A stretch of DNA of 64,000 nucleotides from Cellvibrionaceae bacterium 1162T.S.0a.05 (GTDB taxonomy: Bacteria > Pseudomonadota > Gammaproteobacteria > Pseudomonadales > Cellvibrionaceae), in the NCBI GenBank assembly GCA_000964245.1, contig LANB01000001.1, positions 2,074,392 to 2,138,391 of the forward strand, written 5' to 3'. The stretch's first letter is position 1. Every line of letters starts with the position of its first letter. The notes beneath the pieces are model-generated. The model saw only the letters and a list, made by a program, of their open reading frames with translations, did not search any database and had not been told where the DNA came from. The position numbers and the translations under genes were made by a program. This document shows positions 34,872-43,294 of the stretch, one piece after another.

Positions 34872-35414
34872 ATGGATCAGGAAAGAAGACGTTTTTTTAG
34901 AATCGATGAGACGGTGGGCATATCCTGGCATGTCCTCGATGGCAGCGAAGGGTTTATCCAAAACCCGATTGACCTTTATAGCCTGGTCTCTCAGCAGGAC
35001 CATCGCATCGAAAAATTGTTGGTTGAACTGGAAGATAACAACCCGAAAGTGGTTGAACTCTTCAGCTTGTTCAATCAAAAACTGGAACGTCTGCTTAGCC
35101 AGTTCGTTGTAGAAAATAGCTTGGTCACACGCATGGCAAACCGCATGAAAGAAGTGAATATCAGCGCATGCGGCATTGCGTTTAAAAGCGACGAAAAAAT
35201 CCAGGTCAGCACCGCGTTACGCCTTGAAATGACACTCTACCCCTCGCAGCGACGAATCGTGACTGATGGCCGCGTGGTGGGCTGTGACCGTGATGGTTCT
35301 GAGTACTTCTGGCGGATCGACTTCTACGGGATGAACAAAGGCGATCAGGAGGATTTAATCCAACACATCGTCCGCTCCCAAAGCCAGCAGCTAAAAACCA
35401 TACGAAAGTACTAA
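34872..35414 (+). CDS. PilZ domain protein with helical insertion, next to stator genes
   Basis: A 180-residue protein. The cyclic di-GMP motif RRRFFR lies at the extreme N terminus (5-10), while the second motif, NISACG (96-101), comes about 85 residues later. Between them is a long helical segment (about 35-92) with heptad-like Leu/Val spacing. The beta barrel follows (about 95-165). This split layout recalls the oligomeric PilZ type with a helical insertion. The start ATG follows the pomB stop directly. A cyclic di-GMP-dependent brake on the PomAB motor is a reasonable inference. Confidence 0.82.
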   Translation: MDQERRRFFRIDETVGISWHVLDGSEGFIQNPIDLYSLVSQQDHRIEKLLVELEDNNPKVVELFSLFNQKLERLLSQFVVENSLVTRMANRMKEVNISACGIAFKSDEKIQVSTALRLEMTLYPSQRRIVTDGRVVGCDRDGSEYFWRIDFYGMNKGDQEDLIQHIVRSQSQQLKTIRKY

Positions 35415-35448
35415 TTTTGGCGCCCGTAATACCTAAAGTATGAGTTTC

Positions 35449-35468
35449 TTGTAAGACATATCTTACAA
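35449..35468. promoter_or_regulatory. Palindrome after the pomAB-PilZ operon
   Basis: TTGTAAGA-CATA-TCTTACAA is a perfect 8-base inverted repeat 35 bases after the PilZ stop. It has no T run; it may be an operator or an mRNA 3'-end hairpin. Confidence 0.4.
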
Positions 35469-35526
35469 ACATTGACGAAATTGGCGTCTGGTTTATTCCC
35501 GGTGATGGACTAAAATGTTCGACATT

Positions 35527-35645
35527 AAGGATGAAACATATGGATGTGGGCAGGGAGAGAAGGGAAGCGTTGCCGCATACCCACCTGAAGGAAGCGGGTG
35601 AAATCCTGTGAGTGCGCCGCGACGGATGTCGCGGCGTTTTTATTT
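35527..35645 (+). ncRNA. Candidate structured small RNA with intrinsic terminator
   Basis: Purine-rich sequence with GTGGG/CCCAC (around 35543-35570) and CACC/GGTG pairs, ending in a perfect 9-base stem (CGCCGCGAC/GTCGCGGCG) and TTTTTATTT. No ORF with a ribosome binding site is present. No clear promoter was found, so this remains a candidate. Confidence 0.35.
35615..35645 (+). terminator. Strong intrinsic terminator
   Basis: CGCCGCGAC (35615-35623), loop GGAT, GTCGCGGCG (35628-35636), then TTTTTATTT. It is 200 bases past the PilZ stop and does not follow a gene directly. Confidence 0.7.
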
Positions 35646-35658
35646 ACAGGGACGTAAT

Positions 35659-35860
35659 GTATGCCGCGGGCGCAGGAAGCGCAGGAGCGGCGTCTACCAA
35701 AGCTCATGAAAAGGAAAAATACCAGGAAGGTAAAGTTATCTGGAGTATGCCGCGGGCGCAGGAAGCGCACGACTGCATGGATGCAGTGATCCGGCACCCC
35801 GGAGGTAGAGCAACGCAGGAGCAGTTGCCGAGGAGCGGCGTCTACCAAAGCTCATGAAAA
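35659..35860. repeat. Direct repeat, two copies, second interrupted by 62 bases
   Basis: A 54-base unit at 35659-35712 recurs at 35745-35860. The first 25 bases (35745-35769) and last 29 bases (35832-35860) are identical, but 62 bases (35770-35831) interrupt the second copy; that insert contains the palindrome ACTGCATGGATGCAGT. This looks like a modular dispersed repeat. Confidence 0.9.
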
Positions 35861-36456
35861 CCACTCAGGCAATTGCCTGCCTCTTGTTTATTCTTTTTTG
35901 AATTTGACCCCTTCGCAAAACCTCCCATTAAAAACAACAAACAAAACCTGGCAGCACCAGAATCCGAATAAAGACCGTACTCGATACACCAAAGTAAAGT
36001 TTTAGCACGCTTTAGCACCATCAAAAAAAAGATAAGTGTATGTGATCCCACGTTGCAGAATTGGAAGCGACAAACAATAAAAAGGGACTGTCCCGCAATC
36101 CGTGTTTTCGCGTCAAGGTTAATTCGCCAGGACAACGACAAACAAAACAATCCCCTGCAATATCTCCTTCACAATAAATTGTTTACATATCCCAAAACCA
36201 GCATTAATATTGTTAATAACTGCACTGCAAAGTGAGGAGCTGAGTCTTCAGTTATTTCAACCGAGCGGCAGGTTCTAGCAGCCGCAATAGACATCATCAA
36301 CAGCCCTGGTATGGGGCTCCATGGTCCTCTCGCCCTTTTAAAAACTCCCCACTCTTTTTCAAACAACCCCGTGTGAGCCATCCGGGTGGTGTACTGCGTT
36401 TTAGTTATCGCGCAGAACCCAGCATCATGCGATACAACAAAAATTGGTGTTAATTC

Positions 36457-37020
36457 ATGGATGCGAAAATTTTAAGACTCAATATTTCCGGCCAGCCTGT
36501 TGAGTGGCTGCATTGGCGAGAAGCGGTATGTTTGCATGCGCGCGGCGTTGTCGTATGGACGCTGGGAGGAATCGTTAAAAAAGTGCGCGGAGGTCGCTCC
36601 CGTTTTACCGGAGAACGCAGTTATCTCGAATTGCCCGCCATTGTCGCCTGTGACGGAGAGCGAATTGCGCGCGTTCGCACAAACCCGCCACTCACAAATA
36701 GTGGCTTGTTTTATCGTGACAACTGCCAGTGCATGTACTGCGGTAATTATTTCAGTTTCGACGAATTATCACGGGACCATGTCGTACCCAGTTCGCGCGG
36801 TGGAAAAGATAAATGGGAGAATGTTGTCGCCGCGTGCAAACGTTGCAATCAACACAAGGGGAATCACCTGCTGGACGAGATAAATATGGAGCTGATCGCC
36901 TTGCCCTATCGTCCCAACCCCTATGAATATATGGCCTTAATTAACAGTCGACGTATTCGCGTTGATCAGATGGAATACTTGCGTCCTCAATTTTCCAACT
37001 ACGCTGGCTTTAAACTTTAG
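36457..37020 (+). CDS. HNH endonuclease family protein
   Basis: A 187-residue protein. The N-terminal 85 residues begin like other bacterial HNH proteins of this type (LRLNISGQPVEWLHWREAV). The HNH site follows: MYCGNYF (first Cys pair partner, about 92), ELSRDHVVPSSRGGKDKWENVV (His, Pro-Ser, Asn; about 103-124) and ACKRCNQHKGN (Cys pair, about 126-136). Such stand-alone HNH proteins are widespread and mostly uncharacterised; nuclease activity is inferred from the intact motif. It lies at the edge of the repeat-containing interval but is not in a recognised mobile element. Confidence 0.87.
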   Translation: MDAKILRLNISGQPVEWLHWREAVCLHARGVVVWTLGGIVKKVRGGRSRFTGERSYLELPAIVACDGERIARVRTNPPLTNSGLFYRDNCQCMYCGNYFSFDELSRDHVVPSSRGGKDKWENVVAACKRCNQHKGNHLLDEINMELIALPYRPNPYEYMALINSRRIRVDQMEYLRPQFSNYAGFKL

Positions 37021-37116
37021 TCCAAGCTTCTTATACTGCACCCTTTCTGCCAAGACCATGACCAGAGGGCCCCAGTGGGCTCGAATGAAAACTGCGTGCT
37101 GCTATAAGGATAAAAA

Positions 37117-38001
37117 ATGAGAAATGTCGAAGTCGCCTTGAAGACCCGTGCAAATCTGGGTGAATGCCCTCGTTGGGATGAGCAAAGCCAATTGTTGTAT
37201 TGGGTAGATATCAATGCCTGCGAATTACACCGTTTTAATCCTTTAACCTGTGAAGATGACTGCCTGACTTTTGGTGAAGAAATTGGATGTTTCGTATTGC
37301 GTCGCGATGGCGGGTTCGTTTTGGCGATGCGCAGTGGTTTTTATTTCATGGAGAATTGGGGTGACGAATTAAAAGCCATATGTGATCCAGAAGCGGATAT
37401 TGAAACGAACCGCTTTAACGATGGACGCTGTGATGCCGCTGGCCGTTTTATCGCCGGGACAGTTTATCCTCCAAAAGATAAGGATGGGGCAAATTTCTGG
37501 ACTCTGGATACCGATTTGAGCGCGCGTTTGTTGGTGCCCGGTATGCTGACGTCGAATGGCGCGGCCTTTAGCCCGGACAACCGTACCTTCTACTTTGCGA
37601 ATACACCCAAGCACGTCATTTTTCGCTGTGACTACAACCTTGAAAATGGCACCATCGGCAAGGCGGAAGTTTTCCATCAGTTCGAATATGGTAATGGCCG
37701 CCCTGATGGCGCGTCTGTCGATAGCGAGGGCTGTTACTGGACGGCCTTGTATGAGGGCGGGCGTATTGCTCGCTTGAGCCCACAAGGCGACATTCTTGAA
37801 GAAATTCCCGTACCCGCAAAATGCCCAACAATGGTCGCCTTTGGCGATCAGGATTTAAAGACCCTGTACATTACAAGCGTGGGGAATCGGCCTGACGAAG
37901 AATTGATTGCCTACCCCCATTCAGGCTCGGTCTTCAAAGTTCGTGTCGACGTGCCTGGCTTACCAGAGCACCGCTTCGGCGCCCAGGCTATTCTCAATTA
38001 A
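37117..38001 (+). CDS. SMP-30/gluconolactonase family sugar lactonase
   Basis: A 294-residue six-bladed beta-propeller. The metal ligands of the family are visible: Glu in LGECPRW (about 16), Asn in TSNGAAFSPD (about 148) and Asp in GRPDGASVD (about 199). Relatives hydrolyse aldonolactones such as L-arabinonolactone, D-xylonolactone or D-gluconolactone in oxidative sugar pathways. No sugar dehydrogenase is adjacent, so the sugar cannot be named. Alone on its strand, convergent with the next gene after 14 bases. Confidence 0.87.
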   Translation: MRNVEVALKTRANLGECPRWDEQSQLLYWVDINACELHRFNPLTCEDDCLTFGEEIGCFVLRRDGGFVLAMRSGFYFMENWGDELKAICDPEADIETNRFNDGRCDAAGRFIAGTVYPPKDKDGANFWTLDTDLSARLLVPGMLTSNGAAFSPDNRTFYFANTPKHVIFRCDYNLENGTIGKAEVFHQFEYGNGRPDGASVDSEGCYWTALYEGGRIARLSPQGDILEEIPVPAKCPTMVAFGDQDLKTLYITSVGNRPDEELIAYPHSGSVFKVRVDVPGLPEHRFGAQAILN

Positions 38002-38015
38002 ACCGGTTAAATCAC

Positions 38016-38414
38016 TTAGGTGACCGCACGAAATTTTTCATCGTGAAATAACATCGTGCCGAAACAAAAGTAGCGGGTTTTATCACTAATAGAAGCGTAA
38101 TATTGCTCGTCCGCACTGTGATAAAACCTTTCCGCCTTGTTTTTGTGTATGTTTTTCCATTCGCCTTGTGCATAGGCGCTTAACAAAAAAGCCAGCTTTT
38201 TTTTGCGCTGCCAGGGGAAAAAGCTCGGCGAGTAGTAGGCAATTTCCTGAAGTTTACCTTTTATCGCAGTAGCGAAAATTTTTCCCCTGGGTGTTTTAAA
38301 TTCGTAGGTGTAAGCTCCGCGAACATCGTCATGTTTGCGCGTGCGCACCAACAAGCCGTTAACTTCGTCCGGCGAAAATTCTTTTTCTAATGTAAAAACG
38401 TCTAACATACTCAT
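38016..38414 (-). CDS. Hypothetical protein coupled to GST-like gene
   Basis: A 132-residue basic protein with no signal or membrane segment. I do not recognise a family. It is rich in aromatic residues in the second half (YYSPSFFPW, RFYHSADEQYY, RYFCFG). The start overlaps the stop of the GST-like gene by four bases (ATGA), which supports it as a real, co-translated gene. Confidence 0.62.
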   Translation of the reverse strand: MSMLDVFTLEKEFSPDEVNGLLVRTRKHDDVRGAYTYEFKTPRGKIFATAIKGKLQEIAYYSPSFFPWQRKKKLAFLLSAYAQGEWKNIHKNKAERFYHSADEQYYASISDKTRYFCFGTMLFHDEKFRAVT

Positions 38415-39016
38415 ATAAAAGGTTTGGTATCAGTAAACCAGCTGAACTGATCGAAGTCAGCGAACCAGACTTCGAGATCTTTGTTCCAGTTGCGCCAGCC
38501 GTATTCGTCGAATCGAAAATCAAGGTAACCAAGTGCTGCCGCCAGAGACAAGGTGCCAATGTTGGCGTGCTCAGCAGGCATTAAATTGCTCGCATCCAGC
38601 GTTTCAATAGAGCGGCGAATAATGCCGTACCATTTGTCCAGCATGCTACGGGATTGTTCTGCATCAACGCGGCGGTTTTCCAGTAAAGTTGCGACAGCGG
38701 CATCAATGATACCGTTCGCTTTGACATGCAGCATTTGAACGGGAAAGTAGTCTGGCGTATTTTTTAGAAACAAACTGCTGTTGCCTTTGGCCACATAACG
38801 CTCATCAAGATATTCACAAATCAAGCCGCTTTCATACAGTGTTAAATCTCCATCGATCAAAACCGGAATCTTGCCCAGAGGATTGGTGTCTTTTAAATCG
38901 CTGCTTTCAAAAGGGTTTACCAGGCTTTCCTCAATATCGTTTTGCAGGCCGGCATAGAGTATAAACATGCGAACTTTGCGGACGTAGGGTGAAGTTGTGC
39001 TGTATAGAAGTTTCAT
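38411..39016 (-). CDS. Glutathione S-transferase-like protein
   Basis: A 201-residue protein with a thioredoxin-like N-terminal domain (residues 1-80: STTSPYVRKVRMFI, NPLGKIPVLIDGD, LYESGLICEYLDE, matching the glutathione site) and a helical C-terminal domain. The first Ser/Tyr near residue 7-11 is the probable activating residue. It may detoxify electrophiles or act as a thiol reductase. First gene of a two-gene unit with the hypothetical protein downstream. Confidence 0.87.
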   Translation of the reverse strand: MKLLYSTTSPYVRKVRMFILYAGLQNDIEESLVNPFESSDLKDTNPLGKIPVLIDGDLTLYESGLICEYLDERYVAKGNSSLFLKNTPDYFPVQMLHVKANGIIDAAVATLLENRRVDAEQSRSMLDKWYGIIRRSIETLDASNLMPAEHANIGTLSLAAALGYLDFRFDEYGWRNWNKDLEVWFADFDQFSWFTDTKPFI

Positions 39017-39209
39017 GAATTGTCACCTAGGGCGAATGCAGGGATAGGGTTGACGCCGATATCACTAAGAGCCTTATCTTAGCCTATTGGCGATAGAGAA
39101 AAACAGACTTGAAATTTTGAACTACCGCTGAAATGCGCAAACTCAATGCAATTCGCGCAAGGAATTTGAAGCAATAGTCGGAATTTGGAATAAGGATGTT
39201 ACCCAGGGC

Positions 39210-40784
39210 TTAGCGGAACAAAATGGCTTCGCCGACCCGGTCAACCAAAACATCGCGATAGTACTCGGCCTTGGCAATTTGCAAGAACTCCAAAGGGTTG
39301 TAATCGTCACTAATCAGCTCACCATTTTCGGCACTGATTTCGACGAGGCGTTCTTGCAGCCACTGATGGGGAACCGCTGAATTTGGGTGTTGATCCGAGC
39401 GTAACTCTGAAGAAGACACGAGAAAAATGTAGTCGCTAAAAACTTCTCCAGGGTTGGGTACATAGACTTTACGATGTTCAAAGACGGCGTCGAGTGTTCG
39501 AGCAACGGATTGCACGGGTTTTAGTCGCGAACTGTCGGTAAAACCGACAAAATTCACCGCAAGAATGCCTCCCGGTTTTAATTTGTTCTTAAGCTCCACC
39601 ATCATTTCCTGGCTGAGGAGATGAAAAGGTTCTGCGCCTCCGGTAAAGCAGTCGTGAATAATCAGATCATATTGTTCATCTAGTTGCTGCACCTGGTAAC
39701 GCGCATCTCCGACGATGACTTTGCCGGTAGGCTTAAAGTTAAAATAGTTTTGCGCAGCAAAGGCGACGGCTGGGTCGATTTCTATTGAATCGGTTTGCAC
39801 ACCGTAGTTCGCAAGGTCATTGACGAGGTGGCCCGCACCGAGGCCGATAAGCAAGGCATTTTTCCCTTCTGGTTTAAACCAGGGCAGCATGCGAACCACG
39901 CTCTGATAACCCAGTAAGCCTCGGCCGGTTTCGAGATGTTCGGCACCAATTGTTGAGGCGTCTGACATTAACCAACGAATGCCTTTTTCCTGTTGGTCGA
40001 CAACACGTACCCAGCCGTAGTGTGTCTCTTGTTCAAAAATAACACTGTAATTTTCAGCGGGTGTTTTTTTAGTGAGCCATTGGCCGGCGAGAATGACGCT
40101 GAGTAAAAGGCTGGCAATTGCCCATGCGGGTTTAGAGAATGAGAGCTGTAACCGGCGTTTTTCATAAACAACAAGCGCAAGTGCGAGCAGCATCAATACA
40201 ATTGAAAGCGACCAAAGAATGGCAAAGGTCCCGAAAATGGGGAGTAGATAAAAACCGAGAATCAATGTGCCCAGAACACTGCCAACCGTGCTGATTGCGT
40301 ACACGTTTCCAGCAGTCGAACCGACATTTTCGAGGCGGTCTGTTGCCATACGGATAACAAAGGGGCCAGCCATGCCCAGGCAAATCAAGGGGGGCGTGAA
40401 CAGGACAAAGGCACTTGATAACGCGCCCCAGCGTAAACCCAGACCGTTAAACATGAGTTGAACCTCTTTGCTCACCAGAGGGAGCAAAGCAATGGTGGCG
40501 GCGGCACAAAATACAGCATGAGGTAAACGGAAAGGTGCTTTTCTATCCGCGAAGCGTCCACCCACGGTATAGCCGACCGACAGCGCCAGCAGCGAAACGG
40601 AAAGCAGTGAAGACCAGACTATCAGGCTCACCCCGTAGTAGGGGCCAATAATTCTTGTACCGAGGAGTTCGACCATCATGACCGCAGCACCGGTGATGGT
40701 TACAGTGCCGTAAAAAACAAAACTATCACTGCGAGCCGAAGTATTTTGGGATTCGTTTTTTTTAATTTTTTTCATCGTATTCAC
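39210..40784 (-). CDS. Fused MFS-like membrane/spermidine synthase-like protein
   Basis: A 524-residue protein. Residues about 22-240 hold seven to eight membrane helices (GAAVMMVELLGTRIIGPYYG marks the family start). The C-terminal half (about 260-510) is a spermidine-synthase-type Rossmann methyltransferase fold: LLIGLGAGHLVNDLANYGVQTDSIEIDP, then DLIIHDCFTGGAEPFHLLS. The glycine loop and acidic residue are kept, but polyamine synthesis is not proven; such fusions have unknown roles. It starts 6 bases after the membrane-anchored CBM2 gene, so the two are probably one operon. Confidence 0.87.
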   Translation of the reverse strand: MNTMKKIKKNESQNTSARSDSFVFYGTVTITGAAVMMVELLGTRIIGPYYGVSLIVWSSLLSVSLLALSVGYTVGGRFADRKAPFRLPHAVFCAAATIALLPLVSKEVQLMFNGLGLRWGALSSAFVLFTPPLICLGMAGPFVIRMATDRLENVGSTAGNVYAISTVGSVLGTLILGFYLLPIFGTFAILWSLSIVLMLLALALVVYEKRRLQLSFSKPAWAIASLLLSVILAGQWLTKKTPAENYSVIFEQETHYGWVRVVDQQEKGIRWLMSDASTIGAEHLETGRGLLGYQSVVRMLPWFKPEGKNALLIGLGAGHLVNDLANYGVQTDSIEIDPAVAFAAQNYFNFKPTGKVIVGDARYQVQQLDEQYDLIIHDCFTGGAEPFHLLSQEMMVELKNKLKPGGILAVNFVGFTDSSRLKPVQSVARTLDAVFEHRKVYVPNPGEVFSDYIFLVSSSELRSDQHPNSAVPHQWLQERLVEISAENGELISDDYNPLEFLQIAKAEYYRDVLVDRVGEAILFR

Positions 40785-40790
40785 AAATTT

Positions 40791-41384
40791 TTACATACAG
40801 TCAGGGCCGCTGACTTTCACGCCCATAGGCGCGCTATCGCCGGCTTTCATACCAGTAAAAGAAAAAGTTATCGTTTCTTTGGGTGCAATTTCAGCGTTCC
40901 AGCTCAGGTATTCGCCGGTGTAAGGGTTGTTGCCGGACAGCGCGACATCGGAACTTTCTACGATTGTCGATCCATCTTCATATTCCCAATGTACTTGCCA
41001 GCCATTGATGGTTTTAAAGCCGCGATTGATCAAGCGTATTTCGCCAGTAAATTCGTAACGTGTTTCGCCGGAAATAATATGCTCACACAAAATAAAATTA
41101 CGGTTTTCGATGTCCTCTTCCTCAATGTCCTCAACGTAGTTTTCGTCTTCAGAGTCGGCTTCGACAGTGTTGATTTCGGCAGGCGAACTCTGAATCACGG
41201 AAGGTTGCGCTTCGGGTGGGGAAGTGATTTTACTTTCTTCTTTTATCGGGGGTGCTTTTGGTGGTGTTTCGGTGAGTTTTGGTAGCGGTTCTTGAGCCTG
41301 CTCAGGCCAGAAAAATTTCGCTACTGCAAGGAAGACCACAACGATTAAGACAAAGCCCCAATTTCTTTTTATTAACTCAGACAT
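40791..41384 (-). CDS. Inner-membrane-anchored CBM2-like protein with altered binding face
   Basis: A 197-residue protein: short cytoplasmic N terminus, one membrane helix (about 9-26), a Pro/Glu/Ser-rich acidic linker (about 27-95), and a CBM2-like domain (about 100-197) with the conserved cystine pair (Cys100, Cys196). The domain aligns well with the CBM2 of the CE3 esterase in this window (CEHLI/CEHII, NGWEVSW/NGWQVHW). Of the three surface tryptophans that bind cellulose, only Trp162 remains; the others are replaced (ETRYEF and VESSDVAL). It faces the periplasm, so cellulose binding is unlikely and another ligand or protein contact is inferred. Confidence 0.82.
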   Translation of the reverse strand: MSELIKRNWGFVLIVVVFLAVAKFFWPEQAQEPLPKLTETPPKAPPIKEESKITSPPEAQPSVIQSSPAEINTVEADSEDENYVEDIEEEDIENRNFILCEHIISGETRYEFTGEIRLINRGFKTINGWQVHWEYEDGSTIVESSDVALSGNNPYTGEYLSWNAEIAPKETITFSFTGMKAGDSAPMGVKVSGPDCM

Positions 41385-41415
41385 ACATCACATCTTCATG
41401 TTTTGGGGAATAAAA

Positions 41416-41441
41416 ACTAACCCAGCCGAAGCTGGGTTAGT
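41416..41441 (-). terminator. UUCG-loop terminator after the LPMO gene
   Basis: On the minus strand a perfect 11-base stem ACTAACCCAGC/GCTGGGTTAGT closes a TTCG tetraloop and is followed by TTTTTATT. It ends the LPMO transcript, leaving the downstream CBM2 gene to readthrough or its own promoter. Confidence 0.8.
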
Positions 41442-41471
41442 GTTACCACTTAAATTGCAAGATGTTAGAGC

Positions 41472-42767
41472 TTAGTTACAAGCACCAACAGTAGACCAGG
41501 ATGCGTTGCTTCCAGGTACGGAAGTGGTGTACCAATTCGCTTGATACAGGGTGTTTTGATAAACCATTCGGTCACCTGCATTTGCGTGATTGTAAGGACC
41601 GCCAGCCCAATCTCTCGCTGTCCAATTGGGGTAAACATTTACACCTGAACAGCTTGCACTTCCGCCGCTTGAGCTGCTTGAAGCACTTGAGCTTGACGAG
41701 CTGGAGCTTGAAGAACTGCTGGAAGAACTGGAGCTTGAAGAGCTAGAGCTTGACGAGCTGCTGGAAGAACTGCTTGATGAACCACAGTTGCTTACAACAC
41801 CGCCACCGCCGCCGTTTTGGCTGCTTTCGCACAGGTTACGGCCGATACAGGTCTGGCCATTTTCGAATCCCCAGCTGGTATTATCGTTTGAACAAAGTGG
41901 GCGTGGAGCGTCTTGCCACCATACACACTGCTCGGTGCACTGACCGCCAGAACTTGAGCTGCTGGAGCTTGAAGAGCTGGAAGAAGAGCTTGACGAGCTG
42001 CTGGAAGAGGAGCTGCTACTGCTGGAAGAGCTGCTGGATGAACTGCTGCTTGAAGAAGAGCTTGAACCGTTTCCACCGCCGAACACGACGTCAATACAAG
42101 AGAAGAAACGCTCCTGAGTCGCCTGGTCGCGGCCCCATTCTGCGTAAATTACGTGACGGCCTGAACGAGATGGAACGTTACATCTTGCGCTGATGTGGCC
42201 AGCGCCAGTGTCCGCAGACATGTTCGGGTTGGAGCCGAAGTTGCCAGGAACAATTTGCTCATCACAGAAAGGTTGGGCTTCGAAGTCACTCCAGCTCAAT
42301 TCGCGTGAAGGATCGAAAACAAAACCTGGTTTGGTGATGTAATGCACTAATTCCATAGTGTCGCTGAAGTGTGGGCCGTAGTTGATGTCCCAAACAAAGT
42401 CCTGAACACCGGCGCTGATGTTTGTGGTTGGCCAATTGGCAGGCGTATCGTAGGGAGAGGGACCGCCGTTCCAGGTTTCGCCATCGAAGCCACAAACGTG
42501 AGTAGAATCACCTTCAGTTTTACGGCCACCGTGGTGAGCAACAACACTCATAAAGCTGTACCAGTGGCTGTTTTGGCCGCCGGCTGCCAGATAGTTAGCG
42601 AAGGGCTCGTTACATTTGCTGCTGGAGGGGTTATCGGGCTTCACTTCAACACCACAATGTTGTTGGCGCGAAGGTGGGCTTTCTACATAACCGTGGCTGA
42701 AAGCCAGGCTGGATACGCTCAGAATGGCGAGCGCAACCGAACTTCTAAGAAGCTTAGATGCAAACAT
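41472..42767 (-). CDS. Secreted AA10 lytic polysaccharide monooxygenase with CBM10/73-like and CBM5 modules
   Basis: A 431-residue enzyme. Signal peptide 1-24 leaves His25 (LAFS then HGYVESPPSR) as the N-terminal copper-brace residue; the second brace His is His133 in YGPHFSDT. The AA10 domain runs to about 230, then polyserine, a CBM10-type module (about 272-325, CVWWQDAPRPLC, GWGF-like SWGFENGQTC; the related CBM73 is also possible), more polyserine, and a C-terminal CBM5 (about 375-431, YPNWTARDWAGG, ANWYTTSVPG). It should cleave chitin or cellulose oxidatively outside the cell. Module order differs from the AA10-CBM5-CBM73 enzyme known in Cellvibrio japonicus. Confidence 0.92.
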   Translation of the reverse strand: MFASKLLRSSVALAILSVSSLAFSHGYVESPPSRQQHCGVEVKPDNPSSSKCNEPFANYLAAGGQNSHWYSFMSVVAHHGGRKTEGDSTHVCGFDGETWNGGPSPYDTPANWPTTNISAGVQDFVWDINYGPHFSDTMELVHYITKPGFVFDPSRELSWSDFEAQPFCDEQIVPGNFGSNPNMSADTGAGHISARCNVPSRSGRHVIYAEWGRDQATQERFFSCIDVVFGGGNGSSSSSSSSSSSSSSSSSSSSSSSSSSSSSSSSSSSSSSSGGQCTEQCVWWQDAPRPLCSNDNTSWGFENGQTCIGRNLCESSQNGGGGGVVSNCGSSSSSSSSSSSSSSSSSSSSSSSSSSSSSSSSASSSSSGGSASCSGVNVYPNWTARDWAGGPYNHANAGDRMVYQNTLYQANWYTTSVPGSNASWSTVGACN

Positions 42768-43294
42768 GATTATCTCCTGTTTAAATTATATTTAAGTCTT
42801 TCTTTTCTTCCGTGAACTACTTGCCGTCAAAATTGGCGTTTCCTCTGGGTATTCCAGTAGTGCAAGAAATCCTGCTTTTTGACTGCATCGCTTTATTGTT
42901 TTTGTTAGCGAACAAAAAACATGTACCGACACCACTAAAACATGAAACCCTGATTAGCGTGAAGGACTACTACATGTGAGTGCGCTGTTACTGCATAAAT
43001 TGACGGTAAAAAAAACGTTTTAAGGCGCTAATTTTATTCTGTGTTGACGTCACTGTTGCCAGTGGCGCCTGATTGCTTGTATACCAAGCAGCTGGTCTAA
43101 CAAGAAATACTCTGCCTAATTTATGGTGGTAAAACGCACCGTAATTGAAATTTATCCCGAATAATTACGCAATACAAGCGCCATTAAAATAATCTATCGC
43201 CTGCTTATGGTTTTATCTATGACGCCAAAAGGACATGGCATAGCAGGAAAGCGGCAGATGTAAGTGCATCGTGCCGCTATTCAGGAGGCTGCGT
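42768..43294. other. Intergenic interval upstream of the LPMO gene
   Basis: About 530 bases without a gene. AAAACGTTTT at 43012-43021 is a palindrome with the CG centre of LacI-type operators, about 245 bases upstream of the LPMO start. A weak 7-base hairpin (AGCGGCA/TGCCGCT, 43250-43278) follows gnd. Nothing else stands out. Confidence 0.5.

Larger units (their letters stand above)
35415..36456. other. Gene-poor interval with structured and repeated DNA
   Basis: About 1 kb without a convincing gene. It holds a palindrome at 35449-35468, a possible structured RNA with a strong terminator (35527-35645), and a direct repeat in two versions (35659-35712 and 35745-35860). From 35861 to 36456 I see only AT-richer sequence with no clear gene. 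Confidence 0.7.

Noticed and set aside
35572-35636. Cobalamin-riboswitch-like segment (GGAAGC-GGGTGAAATCC followed by a GCGCCGCGACGG part)
   Set aside because: It resembles the cobalamin riboswitch core, but the downstream AGCCAGGAGACCTGCC-type box is absent, the last part is taken up by a terminator stem, and no B12-related gene follows.
35612-35857. 81-residue plus-strand ORF
   Set aside because: It is built almost entirely from the direct repeats and the terminator, with no ribosome binding site.
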